DNA of 12,298 bases from Sphingomonas sp. (lineage in GTDB: Bacteria > Pseudomonadota > Alphaproteobacteria > Sphingomonadales > Sphingomonadaceae). This document shows positions 1-7,088 of this stretch, piece after piece; position 1 is the first letter of the stretch; each line of letters starts with the position of its first letter. The notes below the pieces were generated by a model. It had not been told where the DNA came from, did no database searches, and worked only from the letters and a program-made list of their open reading frames with translations. Position numbers and translations under genes: made by a program. Where the stretch lies: positions 1-12,298 of the forward strand of contig JASLBO010000521.1 of NCBI GenBank assembly GCA_030146605.1, given 5' to 3'.

Positions 1-399
1 TGTTGCTGTCGTGTGTCAGTTATAGGCGGCATCTGGGCGCAGATCGGTTGGAGGCTGGCGGAAATCGGGCGGAACTCCGGCTCGCCGGCCGGTTTCCCCT
101 ACGCGGGCCGGGCCAGGCTCCGCATTTTATCTGAGGCCGGCAGAAGTTGCGTTTAACCAAATCCGCTATCGCCGAAGCGCACCGGCCAGCGATCGGTGCG
201 CCAATATGCGGGTCCCGGCACCGGCTTCCCCATGGCGGGATGACGCGCGGTGAAACCGGACGCCGCACACGAAGGCGGCCGCCACCGAGAATTCGGCTTT
301 CGTAAGCGTGGTATGCTCTGCTAGCCTCGCCTGGCGAGCGTGCACAGGGCACGGTCCGTGCGCCCGTGGGGCCTGCGGGAGGGCTGACAGGAGACAGGG
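1..399. other. Non-coding leader upstream of the MFS gene
   Basis: I find no convincing gene here. The open frames are rich in Arg, Pro and Ser and look like random high-GC sequence. Three inverted repeats are visible. One is an 8-bp perfect stem (GCGCACCG / CGGTGCGC, 177-184 and 194-201, 9-nt loop). The other two are 13-nt odd palindromes of the form six bases, T, six bases (326-338 and 349-361). A TATGCT hexamer at 312-317 could be a -10 element, but no good -35 lies at the right distance. The window edge may cut off an upstream gene. Confidence 0.5.
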
Positions 400-1959
400 A
401 TGACCGTTTCAAGCGCGTCCGCAGCCGATCGCAAGGCCGGGCCTTATGCCTGGTACGTCCTCGTCGTCCTGTTTCTCGTCTACGCGCTCAACTTCATCGA
501 TCGCCAGATCCTGACGATCCTCGCGCCGCACATCCGTGCCGATCTCGGGCTCAGCCACGCCGATATCGGCTTTCTCTACGGCACAGCCTTCGGCGTCTTC
601 TATGCCCTGTTCGGCATCCCGCTCGGCCGCCTCGCCGATAGCTGGCACCGCGTCCGGCTGATGACGATCGGCCTCGCGCTCTGGTCGACGATGACGGCGG
701 TGTCGGGGCTGTCGCGCAACGGTCTCCAGCTCGCCGCCGCCCGCATCGGCGTCGGGGTGGGCGAGGCGACCGCGAGCCCCTCGGCCTATTCGCTGATCTC
801 GGACTGGTTCCCCAAGCGCCAGCGCGCCACCGCGCTCGCCATCTATTCGGCGGGCATCTATTTCGGCGGCGGGTTTTCCTTGTTCCTCGGCGGCGCGATC
901 GTCGACTGGTGGAACGCGGCCTACCCCGTCGATCCGCCGTTCGGGCTGGTCGGCTGGCAGGCGGCGTTCATGGCGGTCGGCCTGCCCGGACTGGTCCTCG
1001 CTTTGTGGGTGCTGACCCTGCGCGAGCCGCTGCGCGGCCAATCGGAGGGCCTGCTCGCCCCTCCCCACCCGGCGCCGTTCAAGAGCTTTCTCGAGGATCT
1101 GCTGACGATCATCCCGCCGCTGACCCTGATCGGTGCCGCGCGCAACGGCGCCAACGCGCTGCTCCGCAACCTGGTCGTCCTCGCGCTCGTCGCCGCGGCG
1201 GTCTATGCATTGGTGCGTCTCGGCGAGCCGCTCCCGCAATGGCTCGCGGTCGGCATCGGCATCTATGCGGTGTACAGCTGGTCGGCGGCTTTGCGCCACC
1301 GCGACCTCCCGACCTTCAAGCTGATCATCGGCACCCCCGCCTTCCTCGCGGTGGTGCTCGCTTACGGGCTCAATGCCTTCCTCGCCTACGCCGTCGCCGG
1401 GCTCGCCCCCAGCTATGCCGCGCACGAATTCGGCGTCACCAGCCGCGAGGCGGGGCTGTGGATCGGCGGCCCGGCGATCCTCGGCGGCTTTCTCGGCGTG
1501 ACTCTGGGCGGGATCGCCGCCGACAAGCTGCGCCGGCGCTGGCCGTCGGGGCGCATCATGGTGATCCTGTTCGGCAGCCTCGCGCCCGTGCCCTCGCTGA
1601 TCATCGCCTTCACCACCGCCGACAAGGCGCTGTTCTACGCGATGCTCCCGATCACCCAGATCTTCGCGAGCTGCGCGCTCGGCGCCGCTGCCGCCGCGAC
1701 GCAGGATCTGGTGCTGCCCCGCATGCGCGGCACCGCCACCGCCGCCTTCTTCATCGGCACGACGCTGATCGGGCTGGCAATGGGCCCCTATCTCGCCGGC
1801 CGCGTCGCCGACCTGACCGGCAGCCTCTCCACCGGCATTCTCTCGCTGCTGGTTTCGCTGCCGCTGGCGCTCGGCGCCGCGATCCTCGCCTTCCGCCTCG
1901 TCCCCGCCGCCGAGGCCAGCCGCGAGGCCCGTGCTCGCGCGGCGGGGGAGCCGCTATAG
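400..1959 (+). CDS. MFS transporter, Spinster-like, with enlarged central region
   Basis: An inner-membrane secondary transporter of the major facilitator superfamily. The N-terminal half carries an early Asn-Phe-Ile-Asp-Arg-Gln motif in helix 1 (residues 31-36) and the loop 2-3 signature GRLADSWHRVR (76-86). An Arg-Ile-Gly-Val-Gly-x-Gly-Glu-Ala segment (115-123) is followed by SDWFPKRQRATA (134-145). These are typical of the Spinster-like branch common in sphingomonads. At 519 residues it is longer than the usual 420-450. The excess is mostly a central region (about 210-305) with two extra hydrophobic segments (about 255-273 and 281-297), so 14 membrane spans are likely rather than 12. The ATG at 400 is preceded by AGGAGA (389-394) at 5 nt. 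The substrate cannot be read from sequence. The GH43 glycosidase nearby allows a sugar or oligosaccharide, but that gene is convergent and not in the same operon. Confidence 0.9.
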   Translation: MTVSSASAADRKAGPYAWYVLVVLFLVYALNFIDRQILTILAPHIRADLGLSHADIGFLYGTAFGVFYALFGIPLGRLADSWHRVRLMTIGLALWSTMTAVSGLSRNGLQLAAARIGVGVGEATASPSAYSLISDWFPKRQRATALAIYSAGIYFGGGFSLFLGGAIVDWWNAAYPVDPPFGLVGWQAAFMAVGLPGLVLALWVLTLREPLRGQSEGLLAPPHPAPFKSFLEDLLTIIPPLTLIGAARNGANALLRNLVVLALVAAAVYALVRLGEPLPQWLAVGIGIYAVYSWSAALRHRDLPTFKLIIGTPAFLAVVLAYGLNAFLAYAVAGLAPSYAAHEFGVTSREAGLWIGGPAILGGFLGVTLGGIAADKLRRRWPSGRIMVILFGSLAPVPSLIIAFTTADKALFYAMLPITQIFASCALGAAAAATQDLVLPRMRGTATAAFFIGTTLIGLAMGPYLAGRVADLTGSLSTGILSLLVSLPLALGAAILAFRLVPAAEASREARARAAGEPL

Positions 1960-1999
1960 GGGCTGGTCGAACGCTTGTCCGTCCGGCTAGCATCCCCCG

Positions 2000-2353
2000 A
2001 TGGCCAAAGCAGATCGTCTTGCGCACCTCGACGCGCGCCGTCTCGAACTCGAAGCGGAATATGCCGCCGAACTGACCAATGCCTTGCGAGTCACCGCCGC
2101 GGGCAAATGGGGCCTGTTCGATCATAACGGCGATCGCCAGATGCGCGCCGCGATTGCGCCGGTGATCGACAATCTCGCCGATCTCGGCCAAGCGATCGAC
2201 AAGGCACGCACCCAACTCGGACTGCCCGAGTTCGCGCTCCAGCAGCGATTCCTCGCCTCCCGCGGCAGACCGAGCCCGCAAGCCGTCGGCGAACCCAAAC
2301 AAGCCCAGGCCTGGCTCGATCGCCTCGCCGCCGCAACCAGTGACGCCGGCTAG
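2000..2353 (+). CDS. Small conserved hypothetical protein
   Basis: A 117-residue soluble protein with no signal peptide or membrane segment. The N-terminal part is charged and helical (about 1-30), followed by an Ala-Ala-Gly-Lys-Trp-Gly-Leu-Phe-Asp-His-Asn motif (33-43). That motif resembles small uncharacterised alphaproteobacterial proteins with a Gly-x-Trp-Gly-Leu-Phe core. I do not know its function. It starts 40 bp after the transporter stop and could be cotranscribed. No Shine-Dalgarno sequence precedes the ATG. Instead a TAGCAT hexamer (1988-1993) ends 6 nt before the A of the start codon, which is the spacing of a leaderless transcript, although no clear -35 accompanies it. Codon use matches its neighbours, so I consider it a real gene. 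Confidence 0.75.
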   Translation: MAKADRLAHLDARRLELEAEYAAELTNALRVTAAGKWGLFDHNGDRQMRAAIAPVIDNLADLGQAIDKARTQLGLPEFALQQRFLASRGRPSPQAVGEPKQAQAWLDRLAAATSDAG

Positions 2354-2364
2354 GCTTCATTCCT

Positions 2365-2400
2365 GAGTCAGTGCTCCTGCGAAAGCAGGAGCCCAGGGTC
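2365..2400. repeat. Short palindromic intergenic repeat (GAAA-loop hairpin)
   Basis: A perfect 8-bp stem, GCTCCTGC (2373-2380) and GCAGGAGC (2385-2392), closes a GAAA tetraloop and is followed by CCAGGGTC. This matches a short dispersed repeat I associate with sphingomonad intergenic regions. It lies between the convergent ends of the small hypothetical gene and the GH43 gene, where the hairpin could also end transcription or stabilise 3' ends in both directions. There is no T-tract. Confidence 0.6.
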
Positions 2401-2417
2401 GTGCAGCCCGCCCCCAA

Positions 2418-4463
2418 CTACGGCCCGCCAGCCTCACGCACCACGAACCGCGCATGATCCTGCCGATCCGGCCGCGCGCCCGGGCTCGTCGCCGAGACCT
2501 GCCCGCTCGCCGGATCCACCGTCAGATAGCGGTGGGTCGCCAGCGACATCAGCATCGGCTCGCCATAGACGCTCTCCATCCACTGGAAGGTCTCGCTCGG
2601 GCCCGCCGCGCCGGGCTTGAGCCAGGCATCGCCCGTCGCGCTGATCGACAGATGCGCACCCGCAACCGCGAGCGCCACGCGCCCCTGCCCGCGATCGGCC
2701 ACCCGGAAGCGCGCCGCCTCGCCGCCCGCCCGCGCCACGATCGAGCCCTCATGCCCGGCCAGCGCCAGCGCCGAACCCTGCAGCGTCAGCGTCACCGTAC
2801 TGCCGAACGGGATCGGCTGCATCAGCCCCTTCGGGTTCGGCTCGCCCACCGCGAAGCTGTCGAAATCGGCATAGCCCCCGGGCTGGCCGCGCGTGTTGAA
2901 CGCGAACAAGGCATAGCGGATGCCCTGAAAGGTCTTGAGCTGGAACGCCATCGCGAACGGCGCGCCGATCGGGGTGAAGGCCTTGCCGTCGGCGCTCCAC
3001 GCGAACCGCGCCTGCTCGGTCAGATAGTCGCATTCGGCGCGCAGCCAGATGCGGTTCCCCGCGAACGGCACGCGCACCCGCCTGTCGCCCTGCTGGTCGT
3101 GGAACTCGATCGCCAGCCGGCCGCCCTCGCGCGTCACCCCCAGCGTCCGCCAGGGCAGCCCGAACAGCGCGAGCCCCGCGACGTCGCCGTCGCGCAGCCC
3201 GCGCGTCTCGAGCACCGCCGTCGGGGTCGAGCGCGGCCCGGTCGCGCGCTGGGTCAGCGAATTGCGCGCCGCCATCAGATCGGCCGCGGGCAAGGTGTGC
3301 AGCCGCAGGAAGCCGCGCCGCTCGCTCAGCGACCAGCGCCTGTCGTCGGGCACATGGTTCCACTGCCAGACCCGCCCGAGTGCCGGCCCGGAGAACCTGT
3401 CGTCGCGAGCATAAGGCGCGAACGCCTTCTGCATCACGCCGGTCGCCGGCTTCACCCAGGTCCGCGGCGTGCGCCCTAGATTGCCCGGCAGCCCGAAATA
3501 GGGCCAGCCGTCCTGCCACGTCACCGGCGACAGCCCGGTCAGCCGTCCGAGCGAATTGAAGTCGGTCATCGAGAAGCCCCACCACGCGCCCCCGGGCGTC
3601 TGGACCAGCCCGCCCTGGTGGAGCACGTTGCGTCCCAGGTTGGTGGTCGACGGCACGATGTCGAACGGCGGCCGGGGGTCGCCGCGGTGGCGATAGCCTT
3701 CCGCGCTGCCCCAGCCTTCGTCGAGACTGACCGCGTGGTTCACTTCATACGGCCCATAAGGCTTGTCGGCGCGCGCCACCGGCATCCGCATCCGCCCCGA
3801 ATACCAGGCGCTGGTGATGAAATAGCGCCCGTCGATCTTGTAGAGATGCGCGCCCTCGCCCATCCCCTGATCGGCGGAGATGATCACCCGCTCGCTGCCC
3901 GGCACCAGATCGTCCAGCGCTGCGTTGAGCTGCGCCATCCTAACTTCGCGATAGCCCCACACGACGTAGACCTTGCCGTCATCGTCGAACAAGACCCCGA
4001 GATCGTGGAGCGAACGCTTCATCGGCGTCCGCGTCCACGGCCCCGCCGGATTGGTCGCGCGGAAGACCTGCGTGGTGTGGCCGTTGACGTTCGAGAAGAT
4101 GTAGAAGACGCCCTTGTGGTAGCGAAAGCTCGGCGCCCAGATGCCCTGTCCGTAGATCGCCTTGCCACCTTCGAGCCGCATCTCGGGGCCGAGATCGAGC
4201 CGGTCGAAGACATAGCCGAGCAGCTTCCAGTTCACGAGATCGCGCGAGTGCAGGATCGGCAGCCCCGGCATGCTGTGCATCGTCGTGCCGGTCAGATAAT
4301 AATCCTCGCCCACCCGGATCATGTCCGGGTCGGAGAATTCGTCGTAGAACAACGGATTGGTGAACGTCCCGTCGCCATTGTCGGCGGTCCAGGTCTGCCC
4401 GGCGGCCGGCAGCCCTGCCAGGCACAGCAGCATCGCCATCCACAGCCGCAACGCCCCGTTCAT
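2418..4463 (-). CDS. Exported GH43-family glycoside hydrolase with C-terminal beta-trefoil-like domain
   Basis: A probable beta-xylosidase or alpha-L-arabinofuranosidase acting on plant-type polysaccharide fragments in the periplasm or outside the cell. Residues 1-22 form a signal peptide. The five-bladed propeller catalytic domain spans about 35-335. By family knowledge its triad maps to Asp45 (Phe-Ser-Asp-Pro-Asp, general base), Asp154 (His-Asp-Leu-Gly then Phe-Asp-Asp-Asp-Gly, pKa modulator) and Glu203 (Gly-Glu-Gly-Ala-His-Leu-Tyr-Lys, general acid). A beta-sandwich domain (about 345-540) follows, as in other long GH43 enzymes. The last part (about 552-677) has short beta repeats such as HRYLTVDPASGQVSAT and looks like a fascin or ricin-type beta-trefoil, perhaps sugar binding. 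The ATG at 4463 is preferred over GTG at 4466 because GGAG sits 6 nt upstream of it. A possible promoter lies in the 79-bp gap to the thioredoxin-like gene. Exact specificity is not readable. Confidence 0.9.
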   Translation of the reverse strand: MNGALRLWMAMLLCLAGLPAAGQTWTADNGDGTFTNPLFYDEFSDPDMIRVGEDYYLTGTTMHSMPGLPILHSRDLVNWKLLGYVFDRLDLGPEMRLEGGKAIYGQGIWAPSFRYHKGVFYIFSNVNGHTTQVFRATNPAGPWTRTPMKRSLHDLGVLFDDDGKVYVVWGYREVRMAQLNAALDDLVPGSERVIISADQGMGEGAHLYKIDGRYFITSAWYSGRMRMPVARADKPYGPYEVNHAVSLDEGWGSAEGYRHRGDPRPPFDIVPSTTNLGRNVLHQGGLVQTPGGAWWGFSMTDFNSLGRLTGLSPVTWQDGWPYFGLPGNLGRTPRTWVKPATGVMQKAFAPYARDDRFSGPALGRVWQWNHVPDDRRWSLSERRGFLRLHTLPAADLMAARNSLTQRATGPRSTPTAVLETRGLRDGDVAGLALFGLPWRTLGVTREGGRLAIEFHDQQGDRRVRVPFAGNRIWLRAECDYLTEQARFAWSADGKAFTPIGAPFAMAFQLKTFQGIRYALFAFNTRGQPGGYADFDSFAVGEPNPKGLMQPIPFGSTVTLTLQGSALALAGHEGSIVARAGGEAARFRVADRGQGRVALAVAGAHLSISATGDAWLKPGAAGPSETFQWMESVYGEPMLMSLATHRYLTVDPASGQVSATSPGARPDRQDHARFVVREAGGP

Positions 4464-4495
4464 CACTCTCTCCGCTCGTTACCCTCAGTTGCAGG

Positions 4496-4524
4496 GGCTA
4501 TTGGGCCGGGCGCGACGCTGTCAA
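4496..4524 (-). promoter_or_regulatory. Candidate sigma-70 promoter of the GH43 gene
   Basis: On the - strand a perfect TTGACA (-35, 4524-4519) is followed after 16-17 nt by a weak AATAGC or ATAGCC (-10, around 4502-4496). It lies between the thioredoxin-like stop and the GH43 start and would give a leader of about 25-30 nt. The -35 match is strong and the -10 poor. If real, the GH43 gene has its own promoter and does not depend on the upstream gene. Confidence 0.4.
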
Positions 4525-4542
4525 ATCAATTGTCCGACTAAT

Positions 4543-4983
4543 CTACTGCACGCAGCGCGCGACCAGCGCCTCGGCACGCGCGCCGTCGAGTCCCTGCCGC
4601 ACGCTGGCGCACGCGCGCCCCTGGCCGTCGACCGCCAGGGCGAACGGCAGCCCGCTGGTCTCCGCCGCCACTGCCTTTGCCAGTTGCCGCCGAATCGCCG
4701 GCTCGGGCCGCCAGCGCTGCGCCGCGGGCACCGCCTCGATCATCATCCGTGTGGCCGGCGTGTCGTCGAATGGCACCACCAGCACCCGGAACGGCCGCGC
4801 CCCGCGCGCGATCGCGGGGAGCCGTGCCAGTTCGGCATGGCAGGGCGCGCACCACGAGGCGACGAACAGCAATACGCTATCGGGCGGATAGCGGCCCGGT
4901 TCGGCGGCGGCGGCCAGTCCGAACAGCAGCAGGCCGATGGCCACCCCTCTGACTGCTCCGCCCGCTTGACTGCACCTCGACAT
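4543..4983 (-). CDS. Periplasmic thioredoxin-fold protein (TlpA-like, WCAPC)
   Basis: A 146-residue exported thiol-disulphide protein. Residues 1-27 (Arg near the start, then a Leu/Ala-rich core ending Ala-Ala-Ala-Ala-Glu) form a signal peptide. The redox motif Trp-Cys-Ala-Pro-Cys is at 44-48, directly after the beta-strand SVLLFVAS. The conserved cis-proline region is Gly-Leu-Pro-Phe (111-114). Two further cysteines (125 and 144) could form a structural disulphide. It is short for TlpA/ResA proteins and lacks their N-terminal extension. The ATG at 4983 is chosen because it gives a proper signal peptide; a TTG at 5037 would run into the divergent gene's start. No clear ribosome binding site is seen, so the start is uncertain. 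It is 45 bp from the divergent TonB-C-like gene and 79 bp upstream of GH43. Confidence 0.8.
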   Translation of the reverse strand: MSRCSQAGGAVRGVAIGLLLFGLAAAAEPGRYPPDSVLLFVASWCAPCHAELARLPAIARGARPFRVLVVPFDDTPATRMMIEAVPAAQRWRPEPAIRRQLAKAVAAETSGLPFALAVDGQGRACASVRQGLDGARAEALVARCVQ

Positions 4984-5028
4984 TGTCACGAGCCCGTGAT
5001 TTGATGTTGTAAACAGGGGGATATCATA
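4984..5028. promoter_or_regulatory. Compact divergent promoter region with inverted repeat
   Basis: Only 45 bp separate the two divergent start codons. The spacer holds a perfect inverted repeat, TCACG-AGCC-CGTGA (4986-4999), and the + strand ribosome binding site AGGGGG (5015-5020), 8 nt before ATG 5029. With so little room the two promoters must overlap each other or the genes, so one regulator bound at the repeat could control both. I could not find convincing -35/-10 pairs. Confidence 0.4.
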
Positions 5029-6084
5029 ATGACCCAAGTCATTCTCGCGCTTTTACTTGCCGGCCAGACCGCGACGCCGCAGGCAGCGCCCGCCAAACCC
5101 AGCTTCCAGCAATCGTTCGATCTCGCGACCAGCGCCGCGCTCGAAGGCCGATGCGCCGAAGCGGTCCGCCTCTTCGAGAGCATCGAAACCGCTCCCAGGA
5201 TCGCACGCAACGCGATGGTGCGCGCCGCGATCGACGTGCGCAAGGGCGGCTGCCTCGTCGAACTGGGGCGTCTCGAGGAGGGCGAGGCGGCAGTCCGCCG
5301 CGGTCTCCCGGCGCTCGCCGGCAAGGGCGAGGACTTCGCCATGGAAGTCCGCCAGGCGCATCTCGCGCTCGGTCGGCTGAGTGCCCAGCGCTTCGATTAT
5401 GCCGCTGCCGCGGCCGAATACCGCCAGGCACTCGAAGGCGCGGCCGGCAAGGAGCGGCTGCGGCCGCTGCTCGCGCTGTCGCAGGTGCTCGCCTTCGATC
5501 AGGACGGCGAGGCGCTGCTCCATGCCGGCGAGGCGCGGTCCATCGCGCTCGCCGATGCCACGCTGGGCAAGCGCGAAGTCGCTACGGTCAAGACGCAATA
5601 CGCCCGGGTGCTGCTCAATCAGGGCCGCCACAAAGAGGCCTATGCCGAATTGAAGGACAGTCTGCGCAAGCAAGGCGGGCTCGATTTCAAGGTCGACCTC
5701 GCCGATCTCGCCACCCGCTCCGATCTCGCCATCGCCGCGTCGCTCAACAAGGATCACGATGCCGCGCGCAAATATCTCGCTTACACCGGCGCCGGCCGGT
5801 TCAAGGACACGCCGTTCGACCGCGCCAGCTCGATGCAGCCGCCGCTGTGCGGCAGCGCGACGGGGCTGAAGCCCGAGGATTTCGCCATCGTCGAATTCTC
5901 GCTCGCCGAAGAAGGCCATGTCCTCGGCGCGATGCCGATCTACGCCACCGGCGGGCGCACCGCCGCGATCGCCTTCGCCCGCGCCGTGGCCGACTGGTCG
6001 TGGAAGCCCGAGGCGATCAAGGCGATCCCGCCGCTGTTCCGCTATGCCACCCGGGTCGAGATACGCTGCACGCTGGCGGGCTAG
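5029..6084 (+). CDS. Exported helical-repeat protein with TonB-C-like domain; 5' part of a stop-interrupted frame
   Basis: 351 residues. The start is a short hydrophobic signal (about 1-20, Val-Ile-Leu-Ala-Leu-Leu-Leu-Ala-Gly core), suggesting a periplasmic protein. Residues about 25-255 are alpha-helical with tetratricopeptide-like spacing, for example 'alanine-rich helix, Gly-Arg-x-x-Glu/Ala' at 76-92 and 192-212. Residues about 270-348 resemble the TonB C-terminal fold: VEFSLAEEGHV, a Gly-Gly turn, an Ala-x-Ala-x-x-Asp-Trp-Ser-Trp-Lys-Pro segment and a closing strand ending in Cys347. AGGGGG precedes the ATG by 8 nt. The frame stops at TAG 6082-6084, but the same frame stays open and protein-like to 6987. 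This is therefore probably the front of a 652-codon gene, either broken or read through. As it stands the fragment ends right after a complete TonB-C-like domain, so a shorter functional product is possible. The biochemical role is unknown. Confidence 0.75.
   Translation: MTQVILALLLAGQTATPQAAPAKPSFQQSFDLATSAALEGRCAEAVRLFESIETAPRIARNAMVRAAIDVRKGGCLVELGRLEEGEAAVRRGLPALAGKGEDFAMEVRQAHLALGRLSAQRFDYAAAAAEYRQALEGAAGKERLRPLLALSQVLAFDQDGEALLHAGEARSIALADATLGKREVATVKTQYARVLLNQGRHKEAYAELKDSLRKQGGLDFKVDLADLATRSDLAIAASLNKDHDAARKYLAYTGAGRFKDTPFDRASSMQPPLCGSATGLKPEDFAIVEFSLAEEGHVLGAMPIYATGGRTAAIAFARAVADWSWKPEAIKAIPPLFRYATRVEIRCTLAG
6082..6084 (+). other. In-frame amber stop splitting one reading frame
   Basis: TAG stands in frame between GCG-GGC and CGG-CCG. 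The frame before it (from 5029) and after it (to 6987) is the same, with the same high-GC codon bias, and coding-like sequence resumes in the very next codon. A single change from TCG (Ser) would explain it. The options are a nonsense mutation, a sequencing error, stop readthrough, or two genuinely separate genes. Confidence 0.7.
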
Positions 6085-6129
6085 CGGCCGGCGCTGACCA
6101 CCCCGCTGGCCGAAGCCTATGCCGAATGG

Positions 6130-6987
6130 ATGGAAGGCCTCGGCAAGCCCGAGCCGGGCTGGACGGGGCAGCCCGATGCCAAAGCGGCGGCGCTCCAGCG
6201 CGCGGCGCTGGCGCAGGCCCGCGCCGCCCGGGATCGCCCCGGCCAGCTCGCCGCCTTGCTGGCGCTGGGGACCAATCCGGTGCTCGGCGAGCCCGAACGC
6301 CGCCCGCTGCTCGACGAAGCGGTGGCGCTGGCCGACACCCTGAACGCGCCGCCGCCCGCGCGCACCTATGTCGCGATCGAACAGAGGATGGCGAACAGCG
6401 ACAATGGCCGCGAATATCGCGAGAAGCTCCGCGCGCTGCTCGCCCGGCCCGAGGTCGCCGGCCAGCCGGTCGCCGCCGCGACGCTTCGGCTGCTGATCGC
6501 GGCACCCGGCTACAAACTGCCTTCGCCGGGCGACGCCGAGACCCTGCTCGCCGCGGTGACCACGGCCTCCGAACTGCCCGCCCAGCACCCGCTCAAGGTC
6601 GCCGCCTTGCTCCAGCAGGCCAATGGCGTCGCGGCGAAGGGCGATCTCGAGGGCGCCCGCCGCCTGTTCGAGCAGACCGGCCTCACCACCGAGCAATGCG
6701 CCTTTCTCGGCCTCCAGCCGGCGATGCGCCGCCCCGGCACCTCGTCGGCCGATTATCCGATGGACGCGGTCCAGATGGGGTTCGAGGGCTGGGTCCGCAC
6801 CGAATTCGACGTCGCCACCGACGGCAGCACGATCCGCCCGCGCGTCCTCACCGCCTATCCGCCCTTCGTGTTCGACGAAGCGGGCGCCAAGATCAGCAAC
6901 GGCTTCCGCTACACCGCCAGCTATCGCCCCAAGGGCGGCGTCGCCTGCACCGGCCGGCAGGAATCGGTGAAGTTCCTGCTCCCATAA
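6130..6987 (+). CDS. TonB-C-like domain protein; 3' part of the stop-interrupted frame
   Basis: 285 residues from the first ATG after the TAG, although coding-like sequence already begins at 6085. There is no signal peptide and no Shine-Dalgarno sequence before ATG 6130. No GTG or TTG lies between the stop and this ATG. The segment therefore looks like the continuation of the upstream frame, not an independent gene. Residues about 15-195 are Ala/Leu/Arg-rich helices like those upstream. The C-terminal about 80 residues match the TonB C-terminal domain pattern well: Tyr-Pro-x-Asp-Ala, Gly-Phe-Glu-Gly-Trp-Val-x-x-Glu-Phe, Ala-Tyr-Pro-Pro-Phe-Val-Phe, then Phe-Arg-Tyr and Val-Lys-Phe. If the stop is not suppressed, this part is probably untranslated or not exported. 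Confidence 0.6.
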   Translation: MEGLGKPEPGWTGQPDAKAAALQRAALAQARAARDRPGQLAALLALGTNPVLGEPERRPLLDEAVALADTLNAPPPARTYVAIEQRMANSDNGREYREKLRALLARPEVAGQPVAAATLRLLIAAPGYKLPSPGDAETLLAAVTTASELPAQHPLKVAALLQQANGVAAKGDLEGARRLFEQTGLTTEQCAFLGLQPAMRRPGTSSADYPMDAVQMGFEGWVRTEFDVATDGSTIRPRVLTAYPPFVFDEAGAKISNGFRYTASYRPKGGVACTGRQESVKFLLP

Positions 6988-7010
6988 GGCGCATCATCGA
7001 GCCCTCAAAT

Positions 7011-7059
7011 CCTCCCCCGCCAGGGGGAGGTGGCAGGCGCAGCCTGACGGAGGGGGAGG
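7011..7059. repeat. Intergenic palindromic repeat, copy 1
   Basis: Two consecutive hairpins: CCTCCCCC (7011-7018) with GGGGGAGG (7023-7030), and CAGGC (7034-7038) with GCCTG (7042-7046). A second GGGGGAGG (7052-7059) follows and could compete for the first arm. A diverged copy lies at 9791-9837. This element type is common in alphaproteobacterial intergenic regions, to my knowledge. It sits between the convergent TonB-C-like and superoxide dismutase genes. Confidence 0.75.
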
Positions 7060-7088
7060 AGTCACGACGGCCGGAGGGTTGATCACCT

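Noticed and set aside
20..412. Open frame of 130 codons on the - strand
   Set aside because: Arg/Pro/Ser-rich composition with no domain, no ribosome binding site, and overlap with the transporter's leader and start; typical of chance frames in high-GC DNA.
5053..6696. 547-codon open frame antisense to the TonB-C-like gene
   Set aside because: Composition is Arg/Gly/Gln-rich without recognisable folds; the + strand frame has signal peptide, ribosome binding site and domain matches. Long antisense frames are expected at this GC.
5151..7082. 643-codon + strand frame that spans the TAG in another phase
   Set aside because: Very Arg-rich, low-complexity translation with no domains; a shadow of the real frame. 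It does not show a frameshift, since the coding signal stays in the 5029 frame on both sides of the stop.
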